Below, one piece after another: positions 13,904 to 19,749 of a stretch of DNA of 19,749 nucleotides. Origin of the DNA: RGIG4140 sp045532865 (lineage in GTDB: Bacteria > Pseudomonadota > Alphaproteobacteria > CAAHEQ01 > UBA3637); contig JAZSGT010000044.1 of NCBI GenBank assembly GCA_045532865.1, positions 1 to 19,749 of the forward strand. Direction: 5' to 3'. The notes under the pieces are model-generated. The model did no database searches. It was not told where the DNA came from and was given only the letters and a program-made list of their open reading frames with translations. The translations under genes were made by a program, and so were the position numbers. Numbering within the stretch: position 1 is the stretch's first letter; the number at the start of each line of letters is the position of its first letter.

Positions 13904-15169
13904 TTATAAGCTAAATCTTGTATGTAAAATGTCCCATACTCTATTGAGAACTTCCATTTCTGAAGTAGCAAGTTGATGAGCTGTTTTTTGCATAATTTGA
14001 TACATTTGTGGATTAGTAAAGAATTTTTCTAATTCTAATTTGAGTTCATTTTTATCTTCAACTACAATGAGGGCTTGTTTTTCTTTTGCTGTTTTGACAA
14101 TTTCTCTAAAATTAAAGGCGTGAGGACCAATAAGAACAGTTCTTGATAAACGCATTGGTTCAAGCATATTTTGACCACCAAATTTAATTAATGACCCTCC
14201 CACAAATACAACAGGCGCAATTTGATAGAGTAGGCCCATTTCTCCAATTGTATCGGCGAGATAGACGTTTGTTGAGGGGGTAATCTCTTCATTCAAAGAC
14301 CGTCTAGCAACTGTTAATCCTTTTTTTTGCAACATTTGAATAATTGAGTCGGCTCTATGAGGGTGTCTGGGGACAAAAACGGTTAATAAATCTGGAAATT
14401 TTTTAATTAATTCTAGATGTATATCAGCACCTTGAGTTTCTTCATCATCATGTGTGCTTGCCATGCACCAAACAGGTCGAGTTCCAATCTTTTGATGTAT
14501 TTTTTTAAGTTCTTGAGCATCAAAAGGTGGGTTAACAGCTGCAAATTTTAAGTTCCCAGTTGAAATAACATCTTGAGCACCTAAGACTTTTAATCTGCGT
14601 GCATCTTCAGCTGTTTGGCCAAATGACAGTGTGAAAAGGGATTGAATGCTTTTGATGATATGAGGAAATTTTTGCCAACGTTGAAAAGATTTATCTGAGA
14701 TACGCCCATTTAACAAGATAAGGGGTTTTTTGTTTTTAAAAATAGCTCTGAGCATATTGGGCCAAAAATCAGATTCAAACCATAAAATTGCATCAGCATT
14801 CCAGTGTTTAACAAATCTTTTGGCAGCCAAAGGTGTGTCGATAGGTATAAATTGATGAAATGCACGTTCAGGCAATCTTTTTTGCATCAAGTCGGCAGAT
14901 GTGACTGTCCCTGATGTAACCATTACGTGAAGATTTTTATCTTCATCTAATAACTTTTTAACCAATGGTAACATTGACAAACATTCACCAACACTTGCAC
15001 CATGCATCCAAACAAGTTTTCCCTCTGGTCTTTTCTTTTTTGGAAAACCGAGGCGTTCATTTATTCTGTTTTTATTTTCTTTTCCTTTATATAATCTAAA
15101 AAGAAGTAATAATAAAATAAATGGATACAATAAAATTGAAAGGCATTGATAGAAAAATAATGCTGTCAT
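13904..15169 (-). CDS. waaA: 3-deoxy-D-manno-octulosonic acid (Kdo) transferase
   Basis: This GT30 family glycosyltransferase (also called kdtA) adds Kdo from CMP-Kdo to the lipid A precursor at the inner face of the inner membrane. The N-terminal hydrophobic segment (about 5-26) is the membrane anchor. Family features are HGASVGE (56-62) with catalytic Glu62, VTSGT (84-88), the WFESDFWPN stretch (130-138), VPRHPHR (266-272), and GGS/GGQNMLEP (324-338), which binds CMP-Kdo. At 421 residues it has the standard length. Whether it is mono- or bifunctional cannot be seen. No strong Shine-Dalgarno precedes the ATG. It is divergent from the winged-helix regulator across a 91-nt gap. Confidence 0.95.
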   Translation of the reverse strand: MTALFFYQCLSILLYPFILLLLLFRLYKGKENKNRINERLGFPKKKRPEGKLVWMHGASVGECLSMLPLVKKLLDEDKNLHVMVTSGTVTSADLMQKRLPERAFHQFIPIDTPLAAKRFVKHWNADAILWFESDFWPNMLRAIFKNKKPLILLNGRISDKSFQRWQKFPHIIKSIQSLFTLSFGQTAEDARRLKVLGAQDVISTGNLKFAAVNPPFDAQELKKIHQKIGTRPVWCMASTHDDEETQGADIHLELIKKFPDLLTVFVPRHPHRADSIIQMLQKKGLTVARRSLNEEITPSTNVYLADTIGEMGLLYQIAPVVFVGGSLIKFGGQNMLEPMRLSRTVLIGPHAFNFREIVKTAKEKQALIVVEDKNELKLELEKFFTNPQMYQIMQKTAHQLATSEMEVLNRVWDILHTRFSL

Positions 15170-15207
15170 TTTGTTTTACTTTCTGCTAAAATGTTATATA
15201 TGTTTTA

Positions 15208-15236
15208 TTGAATAAATATATAGGGCATACTAGGAT
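15208..15236 (+). promoter_or_regulatory. Candidate promoter of the winged-helix regulator
   Basis: TTGAAT (15208-15213) and TAGGAT (15231-15236) are 17 nt apart, each matching consensus at four positions. The start would be near 15243, 18 nt before the ATG. This 91-nt gap must also carry the waaA promoter on the other strand, where TATAAC (15200-15195) is a possible -10. Confidence 0.3.
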
Positions 15237-15260
15237 AGATTACTTAAAAAGGCAAGAAAA

Positions 15261-15848
15261 ATGATAACAGTTCTTTCTAAAAATCATTTATATACAACAG
15301 CACTTTGTGATGCATTGAAAATGTTTGATGCTATGGCGTACAAAAATGATGGAGTTTATGGAGATGTTTTAATTGTTTCATTGGAACAAGAAGATGTTAA
15401 TACACTTTTAAAAGAAACAATTCCGTGTCCAGTTCTTTTAATTGGGGCAACACATGAGGAGGCTGATGTTGAATTATCAGTTCCTTGTTATTTGTATGAA
15501 TTGAAATCACTTATTAAAGATTTATTGAATAAAAAGGAATTTTTACCTGTTTTTGAAAATAAGCGCTTTTTATTTGAAGGTTCAAAACGGCGTTTGTACG
15601 ACAAAAAGGCAAAAAAAGATTATTATTTAACAGAAAAAGAGACTGATTTAATTGTTTTTCTTGTAAAATCATTGCCTGAGGGGGCTTCGAAAATGGATTT
15701 GCTAACAAGTGTATGGAAATATCGGCCAGATGTTGAAACCCACACTGTTGAATCACATGTTTATGCTTTGCGACAAAAAATAGGGGAAGATGTGGCCGAA
15801 CTGCTTTTGAAAAATACAAGCGATGGATATATTTTAGAAACAAAATAA
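15261..15848 (+). CDS. OmpR-type winged-helix regulator with degenerate receiver
   Basis: This 195-residue DNA-binding protein has a C-terminal OmpR/PhoB winged helix at about 100-193. LTEKETDLIVFLV (123-135) is the usual opening, KMDLLTSVWKY the loop and helix, VETHTVESHVYALRQKIG (158-175) the recognition helix, and TSDGYIL the closing wing. The N-terminal roughly 90 residues have the strand/helix spacing of a receiver, but the phosphoacceptor Asp is replaced: GDVLIVSL (34-41) has Ser40 where Asp would be, and the N-terminal acidic pair is missing. It is therefore unlikely to be a classical phosphorylated response regulator. No histidine kinase is nearby. It is divergent from waaA and ends at a bidirectional terminator. 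The target is unknown; waaA or itself is a reasonable guess from position only. Confidence 0.85.
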   Translation: MITVLSKNHLYTTALCDALKMFDAMAYKNDGVYGDVLIVSLEQEDVNTLLKETIPCPVLLIGATHEEADVELSVPCYLYELKSLIKDLLNKKEFLPVFENKRFLFEGSKRRLYDKKAKKDYYLTEKETDLIVFLVKSLPEGASKMDLLTSVWKYRPDVETHTVESHVYALRQKIGEDVAELLLKNTSDGYILETK

Positions 15849-15853
15849 ACAAC

Positions 15854-15885
15854 AAAAAAAAGCAGTTTAAAAACTGCTTTTTTTT
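15854..15885. terminator. Bidirectional terminator between convergent genes
   Basis: Eight A residues plus GCAGTTT (15854-15868), two bases, then AAACTGC plus eight T residues (15871-15885) form a symmetric hairpin with T-tracts on both strands. It serves the regulator on plus and the DUF2934 gene on minus. Confidence 0.9.
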
Positions 15886-15906
15886 GTTACCTAATCTTAA
15901 ATCAAA

Positions 15907-16332
15907 TTAGATTAAAGATTTTTTTGCAACTTTTAAGTTGTAGTTTGTATCAATGTTTCTGTTTGTGTTTAAAGAAACTTTTGACTTAACTGAACTTGCA
16001 TTTGCTCTGAAATGGCTAAAATCTGTTGTGTTTGAAGATGAAGCCTTAACAGAAGAACGAGCTGATGCAGGTGTTTTTAAAGATGTTTTAGCTTTTGATG
16101 TGTTTGAATTATTTGTTGTTTTATATGTGGCTGCTTTTGTTGTTTTTGTTGTTGTAGAAGCAGTTTTTTTTGTAGCACATTTTGCTTTTTTTGAACAATT
16201 TGGTGTGTCATAAATCATCAATTGTTCTAATGCCATATTCCAGCATTCATCTTCTTTACCCCAAGGTTTACCCAATTGTTCCCAGATATAATAAGCCGCA
16301 AGGCGAATATCTTCGTTTGTATATTTTTTCAT
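15907..16332 (-). CDS. DUF2934 protein with basic low-complexity tail
   Basis: Residues 6-38 match the short DUF2934 helical domain (pattern I-R-x-x-A-Y-x-I-W-E-x-x-G-x-P-x-G-x-x-x-x-x-W), seen here as DIRLAAYYIWEQLGKPWGKE followed by an acidic residue and Trp31. The domain's function is not known. Residues 47-141 are low complexity: rich in Thr, Ser, Ala, Asn and Lys, with 17 Lys and 3 Arg against only two Asp and no Glu, so strongly basic. Such tails often bind nucleic acid or acidic polymers, but that is inference. Three cysteines (30, 46, 52) lie around the junction. AAGGAG lies 8-9 nt before the ATG. Confidence 0.82.
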   Translation of the reverse strand: MKKYTNEDIRLAAYYIWEQLGKPWGKEDECWNMALEQLMIYDTPNCSKKAKCATKKTASTTTKTTKAATYKTTNNSNTSKAKTSLKTPASARSSVKASSSNTTDFSHFRANASSVKSKVSLNTNRNIDTNYNLKVAKKSLI

Positions 16333-16369
16333 TATTAATACTCCTTAAATATATGTGAAACTCAACTTA

Positions 16370-16398
16370 AATATAAAATAAATCATTTTTCAATTCAA
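16370..16398 (-). promoter_or_regulatory. Candidate promoter of the DUF2934 gene
   Basis: On the minus strand TTGAAT (16398-16393) and TATATT (16375-16370, five of six) are spaced by 17 nt. Transcription would start near 16363, giving a 30-nt leader. The surrounding sequence is very AT-rich, so chance matches are likely. Confidence 0.4.
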
Positions 16399-16544
16399 TT
16401 GTTTTTTTTAAGATTTTTTATGAAAAATAAGTTATTTTTATTTTTTTTATTAACAAAAGGTAAATTATTTACTCTTTGTTAATATATTGAAAGTGGTTTA
16501 CAAAAAAAAGAATAAAAAATTTTCATATTTTTCTTCTTTTTTTA

Positions 16545-16557
16545 TTGCGATTCGCAA
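16545..16557. repeat. Short inverted repeat TTGCG-ATT-CGCAA
   Basis: This is a perfect 5-bp inverted repeat with a 3-nt centre, and it is almost the only GC-containing element in the 239-nt gap between trhP and the DUF2934 gene. It lies 14 nt past the trhP stop. It is not followed by a T-tract on the trhP strand, so it is not a convincing terminator; an operator or chance are the alternatives. Confidence 0.35.
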
Positions 16558-16571
16558 AATGGATATTTTTT

Positions 16572-17867
16572 TTAATCTTCAATTTTTGTTCGAACAACTG
16601 TAAGTGTCGGTAAAAGCTTAATAATTTCATCTGGTAATGGGATTTCAATAGCTTGACCTAAATGACCTGATGAAATAACTTCAGCTTCATTTCCTGTACG
16701 GTGATCATAAAAATCTCCAACAGTAATTTGAATAGGTTCTAATTGATAAGGTGATAGAAATTCAAGAACCATTCCTTTTTGAATTTTGTGTTTAATTTCC
16801 ATTATAATTCTACCGTTGTTTGATCCTTTTACAAGTCCTGCATAACGCCAGGAACCAAGACTGGCTGATACATCATAATTGTGTGCTTCAGGTCCTGCAT
16901 TACCATCTAAGAAACCAACAGTATATCCACGTGATTGAAGTGTCATCAATTCGTCCATATATTTATCAGGTGTCCAAGTTTTAGGATTGTTGAACCAGTC
17001 ATCAATAGCGTGTCTGTATGTTCTTGCAGTAATAGCTGCATAATATTCAGATTTATTTCTACCTTCAATTTTAAAAGAATCTATTCCAATTGGAAGCAAA
17101 TCATTTAACCTTGGGAGCCAGCAAAGGTCTCTGGAATTCATAATATATGTTCCATTTTCATCTTCATCAATTTGCATAAGTTCACCTGGGCGGGTTTCTT
17201 CTTCAATATAATAAGAAGAGTTGTTATTTGGTTTGCAACGTTCTGATTCATAAATTTTATAACGCCATCTACAAGAATGAGCGCAATTACCTTTATTTGC
17301 ACTTCTGCCGGTCATAAAGTTAGAAAGCAAGCATCTGCCAGAATAACTGACGCATAAAGCCCCATGAACAAATGTTTCAATTTTAATATCAGGGCAAGCT
17401 TGTCTAATTTCTTTAATCTCATGAAGGGGGACTTCACGCCCAAGCACGCAAAGTGAGGCACCTTGTTGCTTCCAAAAATTAACGGTGAGTGTTGAGCAGA
17501 CATTTGCTTGAGTTGAAATATGCAAAGGAAGTGTTGGAATTTCTTCTTTAATTCGAGCAAAAACCCCTGGGTCAGCAACAATGACGCCGTCAGGATTTAA
17601 ATCTTTTAATAATGTGATAAAATTTTCAACTCGTTCAATATCTTTATTATGCGTGAACAAGTTTACAGTTAAATAAACCTTTTTTCCTAAGCTATGAGCA
17701 TATTCAATTCCTTCTTTCATTTCTTCAGCAGTAAAAGAGATTTTATTTCTAAGGCAAACGCCTGGCATGCCTGCATAAACAGCATCTGCTCCATATAAAA
17801 AAGCTGTTTTTAAACGATTGAGTGAGCCAGCAGGTAACAAAAGTTCAGGTTTTTTTATTTGTTTCAT
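16572..17867 (-). CDS. trhP: U32 family protein TrhP/YegQ (tRNA hydroxylation)
   Basis: The 431-residue product matches the U32 'peptidase' family branch of E. coli YegQ (TrhP), which is needed for 5-hydroxyuridine formation at tRNA position 34. It shares the opening PELLLPAGS, YGADAVYAG, the U32 signature ETFVHGALCVSYSGRCLLS, and RPGE...DENGTYIMNSRDL and FKIEGRNKSEYY. Four conserved cysteines (Cys172, 179, 195, 199 from the chosen start) could hold an iron-sulfur cluster. A beta-barrel-like C-terminal domain follows. An ATG 10 codons further upstream (17897) is possible, but AAGGA (17878-17874) fits the ATG at 17867 and a -10 box sits on the upstream ATG, so the shorter start is preferred. 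No clear terminator follows. Confidence 0.92.
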   Translation of the reverse strand: MKQIKKPELLLPAGSLNRLKTAFLYGADAVYAGMPGVCLRNKISFTAEEMKEGIEYAHSLGKKVYLTVNLFTHNKDIERVENFITLLKDLNPDGVIVADPGVFARIKEEIPTLPLHISTQANVCSTLTVNFWKQQGASLCVLGREVPLHEIKEIRQACPDIKIETFVHGALCVSYSGRCLLSNFMTGRSANKGNCAHSCRWRYKIYESERCKPNNNSSYYIEEETRPGELMQIDEDENGTYIMNSRDLCWLPRLNDLLPIGIDSFKIEGRNKSEYYAAITARTYRHAIDDWFNNPKTWTPDKYMDELMTLQSRGYTVGFLDGNAGPEAHNYDVSASLGSWRYAGLVKGSNNGRIIMEIKHKIQKGMVLEFLSPYQLEPIQITVGDFYDHRTGNEAEVISSGHLGQAIEIPLPDEIIKLLPTLTVVRTKIED

Positions 17868-17897
17868 AGCATATCCTTTTTGAGTTAAGTTTTGCAT

Positions 17898-17926
17898 ATT
17901 ATAGTCTTTTTTTTATAAAAAAGCAA
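17898..17926 (-). promoter_or_regulatory. Promoter of trhP
   Basis: On the minus strand TATAAT (17903-17898) is a perfect -10 and TTGCTT (17926-17921) a three-of-six -35 at 17 nt. Transcription would begin near 17891, downstream of the alternative ATG at 17897, which therefore could not be translated from this promoter. Confidence 0.6.
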
Positions 17927-17934
17927 AAAAATAT

Positions 17935-17963
17935 TACACTTTTTGAAGATTTTGTTTTATAAT
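17935..17963 (+). promoter_or_regulatory. Candidate promoter of gpmI
   Basis: A perfect TATAAT (17958-17963) has a poor -35 (TACACT, 17935-17940) at 17 nt. It would give a leader of about 78 nt. An alternative extended -10, TGTTATAAG at 18021-18029, lies much closer to the gene; the two cannot be separated by eye. Confidence 0.35.
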
Positions 17964-18047
17964 ATAGCACAAGTTTTTTTAAAAGGTTTCTACTTGAAAA
18001 TTTTAAATAGACACCCTTTATGTTATAAGTAAAAGAAAGGAAATGGT

Positions 18048-19577
18048 ATGACAAAACAAAAACCAGTTGTTTTATGTATTTTAGATGGATGGGGCTACCG
18101 AGCTGAGACAGCCTTTAATGCAATTGAAGAGGGAAAGACTCCCGTTTGGCATGAATTGGTAAAAACAAGTCCAAGTTGTATGCTCAAAACATCAGGTTTA
18201 GATGTTGGTTTACCAAATGGTCAAATGGGCAACTCTGAAGTTGGTCACACAAATTTAGGCGCTGGAAGAGTTGTATTGCAAGATTTACCTCGTATTGATA
18301 AAGCAATTGAAACGCATACGCTTGATACAAATCCAGTGTTGGTTGATTTGATTGATACACTGAAAAAAACAAATGGGACATGCCATTTGATGGGTCTTGT
18401 TGGTACAGGTGGTGTTCACGCCCAACAAACACACATTTTAGCGTTGGCAGGTATTTTAGATAAAGCAGGCGTTCCAGTTTGTTTACATTGTTTTATGGAT
18501 GGCCGTGACACAGCGCCTGATTCTGGCCGTGGGTTTGTCAAAGATCTTGAAGCAGCCATTGAACCAATGAAAAATGTTAAAATAGCCACCGTTTCAGGTA
18601 GATATTACGCCATGGATCGTGATAACCGGTGGGAACGTGTTGATTTAGCATATCAAGCATTGGTTGATGCTAAAGGTGAACGCTATGCAACAGCTGATGA
18701 AGCAATCAAAGCTTCTTATGACAAAGAAGTTTATGATGAATTTATTATTCCTTGTGTGATTGGTGATTATAAAGGCATGCAAGATGGTGATGGTCTTATT
18801 ATGGCAAACTATCGTTCAGATAGAGCACGTGAAATCACACGTATCTTATTGCAACAAGATTTTGAAGATGCCCCACGTTGCCGTGTTGTCAAATTTGCAT
18901 CAGCAGTTGCAATGACGGAATATTCTGTTGAGCACAACAAGTGGTTAAAAGTTTTGTTTCCACCAGAAGAATTAACAAACATTTTTGGTGAAGTTTTGGC
19001 TCAAAATGGGTTGAAACAATTGCGTATTGCAGAAACTGAAAAATATGCTCACGTTACATTCTTTTTCAATGGGGGAAAAGAAACCTTATTTCCAAATGAA
19101 GAAAGAATTTTAATTCCAAGTCCAAAAGTTGCAACATATGACTTAAAACCAGAAATGTCAGCCTTTGAAGTAACAGACAAATTGGTTGAAGCAATTAACA
19201 GTGATGCATTTGATGTGATTATTGTTAACTATGCAAATGGTGACATGGTTGGTCACACAGGGGTGATGGATGCAGCAATTAAAGCTGTTGAAGCTGTTGA
19301 CACATGCTTGGGCAGAGTGGTTGATGCCGTCAAAGCCAAAGATGGTGTTATTTTTGTAACTGCTGATCATGGAAATGCTGAACGCATGAAAGATGAAACA
19401 ACAGGTGCTCCTTATACAGCGCATACAAACACACCTGTCAAAGCAGTTCTTGTGAATGCACATGGTGTTAAAGGATTAAAAGATGGTGCGTTGGCAGATG
19501 TAGCGCCAACATTATTAGATATTATGAATATTGCTCAGCCATCTGAAATGACAGGGCACTCATTAATTGAAAAATAA
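18048..19577 (+). CDS. gpmI: 2,3-bisphosphoglycerate-independent phosphoglycerate mutase
   Basis: This cytoplasmic glycolytic enzyme interconverts 3- and 2-phosphoglycerate through a phosphoserine intermediate and needs two Mn ions. At 509 residues it has the normal length. Visible family features are LDGWG with metal ligand Asp13, MGNSEVGHTNLGAGR with nucleophile Ser63, GGVHAQQTH (121-129), DGRDTAPDSG (151-160), SGRYYAMDRDNRWER, NYRSDRARE, NYANGDMVGHTG and VTADHGNAE with the remaining metal ligands. AAGGA 7 nt before the ATG supports the start. Its codons look less AT-biased than those of the hypothetical genes in the window, as expected for a highly expressed core gene. It is a single-gene unit with a strong terminator. 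Confidence 0.98.
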   Translation: MTKQKPVVLCILDGWGYRAETAFNAIEEGKTPVWHELVKTSPSCMLKTSGLDVGLPNGQMGNSEVGHTNLGAGRVVLQDLPRIDKAIETHTLDTNPVLVDLIDTLKKTNGTCHLMGLVGTGGVHAQQTHILALAGILDKAGVPVCLHCFMDGRDTAPDSGRGFVKDLEAAIEPMKNVKIATVSGRYYAMDRDNRWERVDLAYQALVDAKGERYATADEAIKASYDKEVYDEFIIPCVIGDYKGMQDGDGLIMANYRSDRAREITRILLQQDFEDAPRCRVVKFASAVAMTEYSVEHNKWLKVLFPPEELTNIFGEVLAQNGLKQLRIAETEKYAHVTFFFNGGKETLFPNEERILIPSPKVATYDLKPEMSAFEVTDKLVEAINSDAFDVIIVNYANGDMVGHTGVMDAAIKAVEAVDTCLGRVVDAVKAKDGVIFVTADHGNAERMKDETTGAPYTAHTNTPVKAVLVNAHGVKGLKDGALADVAPTLLDIMNIAQPSEMTGHSLIEK

Positions 19578-19606
19578 ATTAAGAAAAATTTAGATTATTA
19601 AAACCC

Positions 19607-19638
19607 AAAAAAAAGAGGTGAAAAAGCCTCTTTTTTTT
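19607..19638 (+). terminator. Terminator after gpmI
   Basis: Eight A residues plus GAGG (19607-19618) pair perfectly with CCTC plus eight T residues (19627-19638) around an 8-nt loop. The T-tract follows the stem in the gpmI direction; the A-tract would also allow termination from the opposite strand. Confidence 0.9.
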
Positions 19639-19658
19639 ACACCTTTTTGAGGGGTAAA

Positions 19659-19678
19659 ATTCAAAAAAATTCAAAAAA
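19659..19678 (+). repeat. Tandem duplication of ATTCAAAAAA
   Basis: Two adjacent copies of this 10-mer lie in the AT-rich tail after gpmI. The last 111 nt of the window (19639-19749) contain no open frame that could be a gene end or start; only this duplication and a weak 7-bp inverted repeat (19685-19691 with 19703-19709) are visible. Confidence 0.5.
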
Positions 19679-19749
19679 ACACGATTTTTGCCTTGTTTTT
19701 GTGCAAAAAATAATCCTTATTTTTCAATGCATTTTAAGAAAAGTTAAAA

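Noticed and set aside
15953..16213. Plus-strand open frame opposite the DUF2934 gene, rich in Val/Phe/Ala
   Set aside because: It is the antisense image of the Thr/Lys-rich repeat-like tail. The minus-strand gene has a domain match and ribosome site; this frame has neither.
17898..18047. Riboswitch or attenuator in the gpmI leader
   Set aside because: No stable paired structure or terminator hairpin is visible; the leader is mostly A/T.
19685..19709. Inverted repeat near the right edge
   Set aside because: The 7-bp A/T-dominated stem with an 11-nt loop and no T-tract is too weak to call, and the terminator at 19607-19638 already ends gpmI.

Overview
The window looks like ordinary chromosome from a strongly AT-rich Gram-negative bacterium, most likely a low-GC, host-associated alphaproteobacterium. 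The lipid A/Kdo genes (waaA, lpxK, an LpxL-type acyltransferase), the lipoproteins and the periplasmic proteins show a Gram-negative envelope. A short PSD-A type psd directly upstream of pssA, a TrmJ-type SPOUT methylase, a DUF2934 protein and an S66/MccF-type peptidase fit Alphaproteobacteria. The assignment is by inference only. No rRNA, CRISPR array, insertion sequence, integrase or phage gene was seen.

Layout. 1-1482 (minus): two adjacent, apparently paralogous proteins, the longer one a membrane-anchored HExxH putative metallopeptidase and the other cut by the window edge. 1636-2687 (minus): a META-domain lipoprotein, then marC, closed by a perfect 12-bp-stem terminator. 2800-5400 (plus): a compact four-gene run of lipoprotein, S66 carboxypeptidase, P-loop kinase-like NTPase and HAD phosphatase. 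5449-5961 (minus): two tiny cysteine-rich single-span membrane proteins behind a near-consensus promoter. 6294-8090 (plus): a 598-residue secreted protein of unknown family with its own promoter and terminator.

8114-11229 (minus) is a five-gene unit: psd, pssA, a periplasmic protein with an internal repeat, trmJ and a small lipoprotein. PssA and Psd are consecutive steps from CDP-diacylglycerol to phosphatidylethanolamine. 11329-11483 (plus) is a complete tRNA-Leu(CAG) unit with promoter and terminator, followed by a small membrane protein whose stop codon overlaps that of the convergent lpxL-like gene. 11917-15169 (minus) holds waaA, lpxK and the acyltransferase, which act one after another in Kdo2-lipid A assembly. 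Divergent from waaA is an OmpR-type winged-helix protein with a degenerate receiver. 15907-17867 (minus) holds a DUF2934 protein with a basic low-complexity tail, and a TrhP/YegQ-type U32 protein. 18048-19577 (plus) is gpmI with a strong terminator.

Several gene boundaries are marked by symmetric A-tract/hairpin/T-tract terminators that serve convergent genes. Three starts were moved downstream of the longest frame (marC, the S66 peptidase, trhP) on Shine-Dalgarno or promoter evidence. I see no clear-cut new defence or mobile system. The best leads are the tandem HExxH paralogs, the Cys-rich small membrane pair, the secreted 598-residue orphan, and the pseudo-receiver regulator beside waaA.
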